Of a DNA stretch of 64,000 nucleotides, positions 7,861 to 16,512 are shown in pieces. The DNA lies in assembly GCF_003751945.1 (NCBI RefSeq), contig NZ_RJKL01000001.1:3472001-3536000 (forward strand), written 5' to 3'. The notes beneath the pieces were generated by a model. It saw only the letters and a list, made by a program, of their open reading frames with translations. It did no database searches and had not been told where the DNA came from. The position numbers were made by a program, and so were the translations under genes. Positions within the stretch are counted from its first letter, which is position 1. The number at the start of each line of letters is the position of its first letter. The stretch comes from Couchioplanes caeruleus (GTDB lineage: Bacteria; Actinomycetota; Actinomycetes; Mycobacteriales; Micromonosporaceae).

Positions 7861-10005
7861 TCAGGAGCCGGACACGAGTTGGGTCCGCGTCTTGTCCCAG
7901 TTGCCGCGCCCCGAGTCCCACACCGTACGGGCGGCGGCCTTGCCCGTCACGTCGTCGAACACGAACAACTTGGTCTGCGCGTTGCCGTAGTCGTAGAACG
8001 CACCGATCTCGCCCTGGCCGTCACCGTCGAAGTCACCGGCGACATACGACGCCCTTCCCGACTCCCAGTTGCCGACCTTCGAGTCCCACGTCCAGCGGGC
8101 GCTGGGTGCACCTGCCACGTCGTCGTAGAGGAACAGCTTGGTCTGCGCGTTGCCGTAGTCGTAGAACGCACCGATCTCGGCCCGCCCGTCACCGTCGAAG
8201 TCACCGGCGACATACGACGCCCTCGCCGACTCCCAGTTGCCGACCTTCGAATCCGACACCACACGGGCAGTGGGGGTCCCCGTCACGTCGTCGTAGACGA
8301 ACAGCTTGGTCTGCGCGTTGCCGTAGTCGTAGAACGCACCGATCTCGGCCCGCCCGTCACCGTCGAAGTCACCGGCGACATACGACGCCCTCGCCGACTC
8401 CCAGTTGCCGACCTTCGAATCCGACACCACACGGGCAGTGGGGGTCCCCGTCACGTCGTCGTAGACGAACAGCTTGGTCTGCGCGTTGCCGTAGTCGTAG
8501 AACGCACCGATCTCGGCCCGCCCGTCACCGTCGAAGTCACCAGCGACATACGACGCCCTCGCCGACTCCCAGTTGCCGTGCCCGGAGTCCCACACCTGCC
8601 GCGGGCCGGTCCCGTTGTCGACGTCCGAGAACAAGAACAGCTTGGTGTGCCCGTTGCCGTAGTCGTAGAACGCGGCGATGTCCTGCACGCCGTTGCCGTC
8701 GAAGTCGCCGGCCACCGGCTTGCTCCGGGCGGCGTCGTAGTTGCCGGCGCTGGAGTCCCAGTTCTGCGTCTCGCTGGCCGCCGGGCCACCCAGTTTGCCG
8801 AAGGTGAACAGGCGGGTCGCCGAGCCCGAGTAGTCGTAGAACGCTCGGATCTTGTGGGCCTTGAGGGCGGCGGCCTCGTCGAGCTCGTACGCGTCGTACT
8901 GGCCCTTGCGGAGGAAGGCCGCGACGTCATCGGCCGTGCCGGCCAGAGCCCCACGCGCGGCCTTGGCGAGATTCCGGTGCAGCGCTTGCTCGGCACGAGT
9001 GAGGATGTCCTGCGCACGGCGGCGGTCCTCGGCCTCGGCGGCGTCCAGGGCGTTCTCGATGTCGCGGTCCACGGCCTGGTCGATGCCGGTGTCGATGAAC
9101 GCCTTCCAGACCGCCGGGTCAGCGCTGCGGGCGGCCGAGCGGGCGGCCGCATGAACCTCGCTGCCGTCGGCCGCATGGTTCCAGACCGCGGTGACGAAGT
9201 CGCGGTCCGGCAGATTCAGCAGCTGCTCGTTGACGGGCAGGCGGATACGGTCGGCGGCGTGCTTCTTGGCAGCGCGGGCAAGCTCGGCAGCCTTCTCCGC
9301 CGCGGTCTTGTCATCGTCTTCCCTGATGCGGCGTTCGACGTCTTCCTTGGCCGCGGCCGCCATGCCGGAGGCGATGAACCGCTTCTGCTCCTCGGGAGTG
9401 CCCTTGCGGGCCGCCTTCGCGGCCGCCTTGACATTTACCCACTGGGGGTCCTCGTCAGCGAGCTCCCAGATCAGCCCGATGAACTGGGCGTCGGTGCCCC
9501 GGAGCAGCTCGGCGTCGGCCACGACACGGATGCTGGCGGCAGCCGCAGCGCGTGCCTGATCGGACAGGCGCTTGTCGTCTGCTTTCCGCTTTTCCCGCGC
9601 GATGTCACGGTCGTAGGCGGCCTTCGCCCCGCTGACGATGAACTCGGCGCAGGCCCGATTCGCCGCTTGCGGGTCAGCCGAGGTCGAAGAGGTGCCGAAC
9701 GCCTCCTCGGCAGCGATCCGTACCTCGATCAAGTCGGGTTTGTCCTTGACGTGCTTCCAGATCTCGATGACGAAGTCGTAGTCGGCGCGCTCGAGGAGCG
9801 GCAGGTCGTCACCGAGACCGAACTTGCTGGCGACGGCCAGCTTCTGCTCGTAGGAGGCCTCGGCCGCGACGGCGTTGCGGAGGGTGGCGGACAGTCCGGA
9901 CACCGGTGCGGCGTGGGCGACCGCCGGCAGGCCGGCGGTGAGGGTGATCGCGGCAAGCCCGGCGGTCAGCAACCGCCGCGCCAGGGCGCGTTGGGACGCA
10001 TTCAT
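7861..10005 (-). CDS. Secreted ALF-repeat and FG-GAP/VCBS-repeat protein
   Basis: 714 residues from the ATG at 10005, chosen because it gives MNASQRALARRLL followed by a hydrophobic stretch and an AHA-AP cleavage site, with a gggga ribosome site upstream. Residues about 40-380 carry alanine-rich short repeats of ALF type (units such as GTPEEQKRFIASGMAAA and DPAVWKAFIDTGIDQAV). The C-terminal half is an array of about six beta-propeller-like units of 56 residues with ASYVAGDFDGDGRAEIGAFY and GNAQTKLF cores, whose D-x-D-x-D-G loops suit calcium binding. The protein is predicted to be exported. Its ligand is unknown, and central units are almost identical at the DNA level. Confidence 0.88.
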   Translation of the reverse strand: MNASQRALARRLLTAGLAAITLTAGLPAVAHAAPVSGLSATLRNAVAAEASYEQKLAVASKFGLGDDLPLLERADYDFVIEIWKHVKDKPDLIEVRIAAEEAFGTSSTSADPQAANRACAEFIVSGAKAAYDRDIAREKRKADDKRLSDQARAAAAASIRVVADAELLRGTDAQFIGLIWELADEDPQWVNVKAAAKAARKGTPEEQKRFIASGMAAAAKEDVERRIREDDDKTAAEKAAELARAAKKHAADRIRLPVNEQLLNLPDRDFVTAVWNHAADGSEVHAAARSAARSADPAVWKAFIDTGIDQAVDRDIENALDAAEAEDRRRAQDILTRAEQALHRNLAKAARGALAGTADDVAAFLRKGQYDAYELDEAAALKAHKIRAFYDYSGSATRLFTFGKLGGPAASETQNWDSSAGNYDAARSKPVAGDFDGNGVQDIAAFYDYGNGHTKLFLFSDVDNGTGPRQVWDSGHGNWESARASYVAGDFDGDGRAEIGAFYDYGNAQTKLFVYDDVTGTPTARVVSDSKVGNWESARASYVAGDFDGDGRAEIGAFYDYGNAQTKLFVYDDVTGTPTARVVSDSKVGNWESARASYVAGDFDGDGRAEIGAFYDYGNAQTKLFLYDDVAGAPSARWTWDSKVGNWESGRASYVAGDFDGDGQGEIGAFYDYGNAQTKLFVFDDVTGKAAARTVWDSGRGNWDKTRTQLVSGS
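7870..8745 (-). repeat. Tandem 168-bp repeats in the FG-GAP region
   Basis: The phrase cgtcgtag recurs at 8121, 8289 and 8457, exactly 168 bp apart, and the two units in between are identical over most of their length. Outer units are more diverged. Each unit encodes 56 residues, so copy-number change keeps the frame. This suggests recent duplication or homogenisation. Confidence 0.9.
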
Positions 10006-10259
10006 GTGTGGTTTCCCCGTTTGACGACTAGTGATCAGGCATCCAGGGACAGCCGGCGGCAGGATCCGTCCGGACCGGAGCAGCACGGGCTGATCGGCAC
10101 GGCAAGGGCCGTGGATGCGACCGGGACGGTAACCCGTGGGCAGCGGCGAGGCAACGCGCGTCGGGCAACGTCCGGTCTCGACGGCGCGCCGATGCTGGTA
10201 GACGGCATGGAGTTATTGATCACCCGTGTGCGGCGATGGAATTCGGCACCTCTTTATGC

Positions 10260-10703
10260 TTAGATGCGCCGACGGGGCGCCGCGGGTTCGGCCATGGTGT
10301 TCCTGCCGTAGGCGACTCGGGTGTCCGATGCCCCCGCGGTGGCGGCGGCCTCGATGTCCCGCTCGGCAGGGGCCTCGGTCACCGGGGTCCGGTCCTCGCC
10401 CACTGTCGGTTCCGTCTTGGGACGTCCGCGGCGGGTGTCCCAGATGTCACGGGCGAGGATCTGCAGGATGCCGGCGACCGGGATCGCCAGCAGCGCGCCG
10501 AGGATGCCGGCCAGCTCCACCGGCCAATGCCGCGCCCGGCACACCGCCGAACAGAACACCACCGAGGCATTCGCCGCTGCCGGCAACCGCCCACCGCAGA
10601 CCGGGCACCGCCGTGGCAGCAGCTCGGCCGACGTCCGCCCGGCCCGAGCCGGCTGCGGCACCAGCGACAACAAACCCCGGGCACGACGCCCGCCACCGGT
10701 CAT
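10260..10703 (-). pseudogene. Chimeric ORF: zinc ribbon joined to the C-terminus of an AI-2E family transporter
   Basis: 147 codons are open. Residues about 30-58 hold a CPVCG...FCSAVCRARH zinc-ribbon pattern, as found in small DNA-associated proteins. From about residue 64 the sequence reads GILGALLAIPVAGILQILARDIWDTRRGRP, then EPTVGEDRTPV. That is the end of the last membrane helix and the tail of AI-2E/PerM-type transporters, without the seven preceding helices. The most economical reading is a fusion of two gene fragments in a patch rich in mobile-element debris. A small working membrane protein cannot be excluded. Confidence 0.5.
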
Positions 10704-10813
10704 ACCGCGAGCCTACGACCAGCACTAGAGAGCGTGTTTGCGAAGGTCAGACGCTAGAGGACTCGCCGGATGAGGGCGGTTCAAGCTGGCGGGCTGCATT
10801 TTAGAGTGCGTGT

Positions 10814-11566
10814 ATGCCGATGTTCCGTCAGGTACATGTGTGGCCGGACAGCGGCTTTCCGAAGCGGCCCTGGAACGACGACCCCGACGTGGACTCCTTC
10901 GCCCGTATCAGTCGCGGCGTCTGCGAGGCGTACAGCCAGGCGCTGCCGGGCCTGGCACTGGTTGCAAGGGCGTCTGTCATGCGACTGAACGCCGACCCGG
11001 ACGCGTCGCGCCGACCGCGGCCCGCGCTGGACGCCCCGCGCGCGGACATGGTGGAGGTCAGCGCCCGGTTTCTCGGCTCCCAGGAGAATGGATGGGTCGC
11101 AGTGCCGGTCGGTTTCGCGAAGCTGCCCACCGACCAGAAGCGCCAGCTGGGCTTGCGCATCGTGCACCACGGCGTGTTGGAGCTGGCCCGTGCGCTTGGC
11201 TGGGATCCGGTCGTGCTCACCGGCGCATTGCACCACGTCGGGGCGAGGGTCTACCGCTACTGGTGGGAAGGCCCATGGAAGTCGGCGCCTGACCGACGAC
11301 ATCGGGCTCGCGGCGTGGCCAGCATTACTGACGACGGGCTCGGCTACCTCCATGTTGAGGTTGTCACTGCTGCTGGCGACCTGATTGCCCGCAGCGAGGA
11401 TCTCCATGCCGCCTACCACGGTGAGCACCTGGTACAGATGTGCAAGACGGTCCGCTGGGACGGCTCCGCTCGGGTCGTCATCGATTTGCTCGGTACACAG
11501 CAGTGGCAAACCGTGATTGATCTCGACGGTCAGAACGCCGGAGCACCCCATGGTGCTCACCATTGA
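10814..11566 (+). CDS. Hypothetical protein (250 aa)
   Basis: Not recognised. The frame starts MPMFRQVHVWPDSG and ends in a histidine-rich tail (PHGAHH). It has no signal peptide or membrane helix, mixed alpha/beta composition and several tryptophans (YRYWWEGPW around residue 155). A TAGAGT hexamer at 10802-10807 lies 6 bases before the ATG and no Shine-Dalgarno is visible, so leaderless expression is possible. It is flanked by mobile-element fragments on both sides, which suggests accessory status. Codon use looks normal for this genome. Confidence 0.6.
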   Translation: MPMFRQVHVWPDSGFPKRPWNDDPDVDSFARISRGVCEAYSQALPGLALVARASVMRLNADPDASRRPRPALDAPRADMVEVSARFLGSQENGWVAVPVGFAKLPTDQKRQLGLRIVHHGVLELARALGWDPVVLTGALHHVGARVYRYWWEGPWKSAPDRRHRARGVASITDDGLGYLHVEVVTAAGDLIARSEDLHAAYHGEHLVQMCKTVRWDGSARVVIDLLGTQQWQTVIDLDGQNAGAPHGAHH

Positions 11567-11750
11567 GCACACGGCCCGGTACGCAACGCAGCCGCTACAG
11601 CAGCGCAACCTGATCTCCTGGTGAAGACTCACGCCATGGTCGAGCTGGGCCGCTGAGGTTCAAGGACAGGCTCTGAAGATGCAGATCTCGACTGGTCGAG
11701 ATGGACCGTTGCATTTGCGGCGTGTCGACGTGACGCCGGCCGAGGAGTCT

Positions 11751-12090
11751 CTGTAGTGGCCGACGGGAAAAGCGGTAGCGGCGCAGCGGCATGCATGACT
11801 GGTCTTCGAGGATGAGTCCGGTCAAACGCTGCGCCCACCGAGGGTCGTACTCTGGGCCGGCGCGGACAGACGCCGATATTCCGGTGTCCGCCAAGGGATC
11901 CGGGGGCGTGTCGATCGCTGCGCTGACTTGCTACCACCCGGCCAGCGGTCGCGGCTGATCTACCGCACGATCGTGCACTGCGGCCGCAAAGGCGAACGGC
12001 GAAGCTTCAGTGAACGCGACTACATACATCTGCTCGACGCCGCCCATCAGCAACTCGACGGCCCGATCGTGCTGGTCTGAGGACAACCTG
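11751..12090 (+). pseudogene. IS630-family transposase remnant
   Basis: Pieces of one transposase are readable across frames: FEDESGQTLRPPR at about 11806, LGRRGQTPI and GSGGVSIAALTCY in shifted frames, then RLIYRTIVHCGRKGE through LDAAHQQLDGPIVLV ending at 12080, followed out of frame by DNLN. The order and motifs (the D of FEDES and the D of DNLN) match IS630/Tc1-type DDE transposases. At least three frameshifts are needed, so it is dead. The N-terminal half is absent and no terminal repeats were found. Confidence 0.7.
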
Positions 12091-12120
12091 AACCCATCGA
12101 GCCCAACTCAACCTGACCTT

Positions 12121-13386
12121 TCAAGCTCTGTAGCCGGCCAGAGCCTCGCGCAGGTCTCTTGCCGCCCGCTCGTCGGCGCGGGCCATGGAGCCGTCCGGCA
12201 TCGCGGCGACCGCCGCGGCCACCATCAACACCGCGGCCGCGAAGGTGAAGGCCCAGGGCAGGCCGCCCGGATGATCGACGATGCCTCCGGCGATCGCTCC
12301 GCCCGCGGCGCTGCCTGCCACCGACACCGTGACCATCCAGGTGTACGCCTCGTTCAGCATCGCCGCCGGGGCGATCCGGCCCACCAGGCTGTTCTCGACC
12401 GTCAGCGCGGGGGCGATCGTCGCGCCGCCGATCACCAGGGCGGCGCCGAGGGCCGTCGGGGTGGGCATGACCGTCAGCACCAGGAAGCTGAGCGAGACCG
12501 CGGCCAGGAGCCAGGCGAACTGCCGATGCAGCGCCATCGCGGGGCGGCGGGTGCCGAACCAGATGCCGCCGACCGCGCTGCCGAGTCCCCAGACGCCGAG
12601 CAGGACGCCGCCGAGGCCGTCGCCGCCGCCGTGCTGGTCCGCGTACGCCGGGACGATCACGCCCGCCGCACCGAAGGCGATGCCGAGTGCCCCGACGCAG
12701 ATCAGCAGGGCGGGGAACCCTCCGACCTTCAGCGGGCCGAGGCCGCGGGCGGGCTCGGCGGACTCGTGGCGCTGCCAGCGGCGCATGATCGGCAGCAGGG
12801 CGATGCCGACCGTGCCGCCCAGAGTGACCACGGCGGCGAACACGAGCGCGGCCGTAGGGCCGGTCAGCACGACGAATGCCGCCACCAGCAGCGGGCCGAG
12901 CACGAAGACCAGCTCGAACAGCGACGTCTCGGCGGCCATCGCGGCCGGGCGCAGGGCGTGCCGGCCGGAGCCGGGCGCGGTCGCGTCGGTCCAGGCGCGA
13001 CGGATGGCGGCGGTCAGCGGCGGGTACGTCGCACCGGCCAGCGCCGACGCCACGACGATGGCACCGAGGGCGTCGCCGCCGCCGCGGCTGACGAGGATGA
13101 GGCCGGTCAGGGCGAGCGGGTGCAGCACGGCGGTGACGAGCAGCACGGGTGACGGGCCGATGCGGTCCGCGAGGCGGCCGGCGATCGGGCTGACCGCGGC
13201 GCCGGCCAGCGCGTACAGGCCGCCGGCAAGGCCCGCGGCGGCGTACCGGCCGGTGGTCTGCTGCACCAGCAGGAGCAGTGCGAGCGGGGTCATGCCGATG
13301 CCCAGCCGGGCCAGGATGCCCACGACGAGGAGGACCTTTCCGCCGGGCATCCGCCACACGCCGAGGTACTCACGCAACGCCGTCAC
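12121..13386 (-). CDS. MFS transporter
   Basis: 421 residues with about 12 hydrophobic segments and the cytoplasmic loop [14 protein letters not shown] between helices 2 and 3 (variant of the MFS GxLaDrxGrr motif). The GTG at 13386 is chosen over an upstream ATG because a near-perfect Shine-Dalgarno (ggaggtgatc) precedes it. The substrate is unknown; the fold resembles actinobacterial drug or small-molecule exporters. It follows the nuo operon on the same strand, but a hairpin at 13428-13460 separates them, so it probably has its own promoter. Confidence 0.9.
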   Translation of the reverse strand: MTALREYLGVWRMPGGKVLLVVGILARLGIGMTPLALLLLVQQTTGRYAAAGLAGGLYALAGAAVSPIAGRLADRIGPSPVLLVTAVLHPLALTGLILVSRGGGDALGAIVVASALAGATYPPLTAAIRRAWTDATAPGSGRHALRPAAMAAETSLFELVFVLGPLLVAAFVVLTGPTAALVFAAVVTLGGTVGIALLPIMRRWQRHESAEPARGLGPLKVGGFPALLICVGALGIAFGAAGVIVPAYADQHGGGDGLGGVLLGVWGLGSAVGGIWFGTRRPAMALHRQFAWLLAAVSLSFLVLTVMPTPTALGAALVIGGATIAPALTVENSLVGRIAPAAMLNEAYTWMVTVSVAGSAAGGAIAGGIVDHPGGLPWAFTFAAAVLMVAAAVAAMPDGSMARADERAARDLREALAGYRA

Positions 13387-13427
13387 GGCCCGATCACCTC
13401 CCCTTCCCGAGCGACCATAACGGCGGG

Positions 13428-13460
13428 AGAGGGCTCGGCCGTACCGCAATAGAGCCCTCT
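13428..13460 (-). terminator. Hairpin at the end of the nuoIJKLMN operon
   Basis: Arms agagggctc (13428-13436) and gagccctct (13452-13460) form a perfect 9-bp stem with a 15-base loop, 36 bp downstream of the nuoN stop and upstream of the MFS ribosome site. No T tract. Confidence 0.6.
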
Positions 13461-13495
13461 GTCATGGAGGTCACCCCCCGGGCGAAGGCGGGTGG

Positions 13496-14971
13496 TCAGC
13501 CGCTCAGGGCATTGAAGATGGCCTGCGGCACGAAGCCCACGGTGGCGGCCGCGATCGCGGCCACGGCGATGGACACAGCCACGGGCCGGGTGACGACGGG
13601 GCGGGGAGCGGCCGCGTCGAGCAGGTCGGGGTCGAGGACCGCGACGGGTGCCGCGCCCTCGCCGGCCGGAGTCGCGACGGGGATGCCCGCCGGCTGCGGG
13701 ACCGCGTAGAGCACGGCGCCGGCGCGGACGTAGTACGCCAGGGCGATCACCGCGTTCAGGGCCACGACGCCCGCCAGCCAGCCCCAGCCGGAAGCGATCA
13801 GCGACTCCACGACCGCCACCTTGGCGAAGAGCCCGGCCAGGCCGGGCGGAAGGCCGGCGAGCCCCGCGAACGCCAGGACCAGCGCGGCACCCAACCACGG
13901 GGAGCGGCGGCCCGCGCCCCGGTAGTCGTCGAGGTCGCCGCCGTCCATGCCCGGGCCGCGCAGGGCGGCGATCGCCGCGAACGCCACGAACTCCAGGAGG
14001 ACGAAGAAGACCGCGTAGGCGTACGCGGCCCGTACGCCCGCCGCACCCGCCGCCAGCGGGGCGATGATGTAGCCCGCCTGGGCGATCGACGACCATGCCA
14101 GCAGGCGCACCATCCGCGTCTGGCGCAACGCCACCAGGTTGCCGACCGTCATGGTCAGCACGGCCAGCACCGCGACCAGCGGCCCGGTGTCCAGTCGCTG
14201 CACGACCGCCGCCAGGGCGAGGACCCCGCCGAGCTTCGAGGCCGTCGACAGATACGCGGCGACCGGCACCGGCGCGCCGTCGTAGGTGGCCGGCGCCCAC
14301 GCGTGCAGCGGGACCGCCGCCACCTTGAACGCGAAGCCGATGACCACGAGCGCGGCGCCGACCGCGGCCAGGGGCGCGTACGCGCCGGAGCCCTCGACCA
14401 GCGCGTCGAGGTGCAGGGCGCCGGTGCCGGCGTACAGCAGGGCGGCGCCGAGCAGCGCGACGGCCGTGGACACCACGCTGATCAGGAAGAACGTAACCGC
14501 CGCGGCGGCACCGGCGGTGGACTCGCGGACCCGGCGCAGCCCGGTCAGCACGTACAGCGGCAGGGTCAGGGTTTCCAGGCCGACGATGAGCGTGATGAGG
14601 TCGCCCGCGTACGCGACCACCAGGCCGCCCGTCATCGCGCAGGTGAGCAGGAAGCAGAACTCCCCCGGCGGCGCGTATCCCCGCCGCAGGGCGGGCGCGG
14701 ACAGGGCGAGCACGCCGATGGTCAGCCCGGCGAAGAGCACGGCCATCAGCGCGGCGTGCGGGGTGACCGTCCACGAGCACAGGCTCTCGCGGCAGAAGGT
14801 GGCGGCATGCTCGGGGACGGCCACCGCGACGACCGCCGTGGCGAGGCCGCCGAACATCCCGGCGAGCAGGTGGAACCGGCCGAAGGCCAGCTCCACCACG
14901 AGCACGAGCAACGCCGTACCGGCCGCGGCGTAGAGCGGCAGAAGGGCGACGTGGTCGACGGCCTGGATCAT
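13496..14971 (-). CDS. nuoN: NADH-quinone oxidoreductase subunit N
   Basis: 491 residues, about 14 membrane helices. It is an antiporter-like proton-pumping subunit of the complex I membrane arm. Diagnostic segments are LITLIVGLETLTLPLYVL (with the conserved glutamate), IGFAFKVAAVPLHAWAPATYDGAP (the conserved lysine of the discontinuous helix) and RLLAWSSIAQAGYI. The length is normal for NuoN. The ATG overlaps the nuoM stop (ATGA), so it is translationally coupled as the last gene of nuoIJKLMN. Confidence 0.95.
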   Translation of the reverse strand: MIQAVDHVALLPLYAAAGTALLVLVVELAFGRFHLLAGMFGGLATAVVAVAVPEHAATFCRESLCSWTVTPHAALMAVLFAGLTIGVLALSAPALRRGYAPPGEFCFLLTCAMTGGLVVAYAGDLITLIVGLETLTLPLYVLTGLRRVRESTAGAAAAVTFFLISVVSTAVALLGAALLYAGTGALHLDALVEGSGAYAPLAAVGAALVVIGFAFKVAAVPLHAWAPATYDGAPVPVAAYLSTASKLGGVLALAAVVQRLDTGPLVAVLAVLTMTVGNLVALRQTRMVRLLAWSSIAQAGYIIAPLAAGAAGVRAAYAYAVFFVLLEFVAFAAIAALRGPGMDGGDLDDYRGAGRRSPWLGAALVLAFAGLAGLPPGLAGLFAKVAVVESLIASGWGWLAGVVALNAVIALAYYVRAGAVLYAVPQPAGIPVATPAGEGAAPVAVLDPDLLDAAAPRPVVTRPVAVSIAVAAIAAATVGFVPQAIFNALSG

Positions 14972-16512
14972 CGCAGCGCTCCGGTGAGGGCGGCCACCGG
15001 GTCGGACGCGGCGGCGAGGACGAGCGCGGGCACCAGGCCGACGGCGAGCGTGAGCAGGATCAGCGGGCTCCAGGCCAGCCATTCGGACCGGGTGACGGCC
15101 GGGAAGCCGGTCACCGCCGGGGTCGCCGGGCCGTGGGTGACCCGGCGCAGCAGCCGCAGGAAGTACACCGCCGTCAATGCGCCACCGGCCGCCGCCACCA
15201 CCGCGAGGGTGAGCCACAGCGGGCCGCCGCGCTCGACGGCCGCGACCACGGCGAAGGCCTCCCCCCAGAAGCCGGCCAGGCCGGGCAGGCCGAGGGACGC
15301 GATCGCCGCGAAGCCGAGCACGCCGGCCAGCCGCGGGGCCGTCTCCCGCAGACCGCCGAGGTCCGCCAGGTCGCCGGTGTGTGCCCGGTCCTTGACGGCT
15401 CCGGCGAGGAAGAAGAGCAGGCCCGTGATCACCCCGTGCGCGACGTTGCCGATGAGCGCGGCCTGCACGCCGGTCACGGTCAGCGTCGCGATGCCGAGCA
15501 GGACGAAGCCCATGTGGCCGACGCTGGAGTATGCGATCAGCCGCTTCAGCTCGGTCTGGCGCAGGCACACCAGCGAGCCGGCGATGATCGCGGCGGCGGC
15601 GAGGACTCCCAACACCGGCGCGGCCCAGGCGGCCCCCTCCGGGGCGACGCCGAGGCCGACCCGGATGAGGCCGTACGTGCCCATCTTCAGCAGCACCCCG
15701 GCGAGGATCACGCTGCCCACCGTGGGCGCCTCGGTGTGCGCGTCGGGCAGCCAGGTGTGTAGCGGCCAGAGTGGCGCCTTGATCGCGAACGCGACCGCGA
15801 ACAGGGCGAACGCTACGCACTGCGTGGTTCGGGAGAGCCCGTAGCCGCCGGCCAGGGCGAGCAGGTCGCCGGTGCCCGCGGCGACGACCACGGTGAAGAC
15901 GCCGAGCAGGAGCAGCACCGAGCCGAACAGCGTGTAGAGGACGAACTTGCGGGCCGCCCGGCGCCGCTCGGCTCCGCCCCAGCCGGCGATGACGGCATAC
16001 ATGGGCAGCAGGACGACCTCGAAGAACACGAAGAACAACACCAGGTCGAGGGCGAGGAAGGTGCCGAGGATGCCGACCTCGAGGACCAGCAGCAGGGCGG
16101 CCAGCGTACGCCCGGAGCCGCCCGCCGGAACCTTGGCCACCGTGTACCCGCAGCACAGCAGCGTCAGTAGCCCGGTCAGGACGACCAGCGGCCACGAGAC
16201 GCCGTCGACGCCGAGGTGGAAGTCGATGCCCAGCGCGGGCACCCAGGGGAGGTCGACCTCGGCCCAGGGCACCACGGGCGGGATTTCCGACGCGCCGTAC
16301 CGGAACCATCCGAAGTCGCGAGACGAAGGAATCAGGCCCGGGAGCAGGGTCAGCACGAAGGTGATCGCCGCGACCACCGTCGCCAGCAGCCGCGCCCCGC
16401 GGTCGCGCCGCGCCGGCATCAGGGCGACCGCGGCGGCGCCGAGGGCGGGCACACCCAGCACGGCGAGGAGCACGAGTTGCAGGCCCACGGGAACGTCCTG
16501 GGGCGCCATCAT
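14968..16512 (-). CDS. nuoM: NADH-quinone oxidoreductase subunit M
   Basis: 514 residues, 13-14 membrane helices, antiporter-like subunit of the complex I arm. Conserved pieces seen: LVLFFVFFEVVLLPMYAVI (glutamate of helix 5), AIKAPLWPLHTWLPDAHTEAP (lysine and histidine channel residues) and RLIAYSSVGHMGFVLLG. The start is one of two adjacent ATGs (16512 or 16509), the first overlapping the nuoL stop. Normal length. It couples quinone reduction to proton translocation together with L and N. Confidence 0.95.
   Translation of the reverse strand: MMAPQDVPVGLQLVLLAVLGVPALGAAAVALMPARRDRGARLLATVVAAITFVLTLLPGLIPSSRDFGWFRYGASEIPPVVPWAEVDLPWVPALGIDFHLGVDGVSWPLVVLTGLLTLLCCGYTVAKVPAGGSGRTLAALLLVLEVGILGTFLALDLVLFFVFFEVVLLPMYAVIAGWGGAERRRAARKFVLYTLFGSVLLLLGVFTVVVAAGTGDLLALAGGYGLSRTTQCVAFALFAVAFAIKAPLWPLHTWLPDAHTEAPTVGSVILAGVLLKMGTYGLIRVGLGVAPEGAAWAAPVLGVLAAAAIIAGSLVCLRQTELKRLIAYSSVGHMGFVLLGIATLTVTGVQAALIGNVAHGVITGLLFFLAGAVKDRAHTGDLADLGGLRETAPRLAGVLGFAAIASLGLPGLAGFWGEAFAVVAAVERGGPLWLTLAVVAAAGGALTAVYFLRLLRRVTHGPATPAVTGFPAVTRSEWLAWSPLILLTLAVGLVPALVLAAASDPVAALTGALR

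Noticed and set aside
7801..10263. 820-codon open frame on the plus strand across the ALF/FG-GAP gene
   Set aside because: It is a shadow of the minus-strand gene: its repeats are the reverse reading of the FG-GAP units, with no start context and no family sequence.
12010..13152. Plus-strand open frame over the MFS transporter
   Set aside because: Antisense shadow; the minus frame has twelve hydrophobic segments and the MFS loop.
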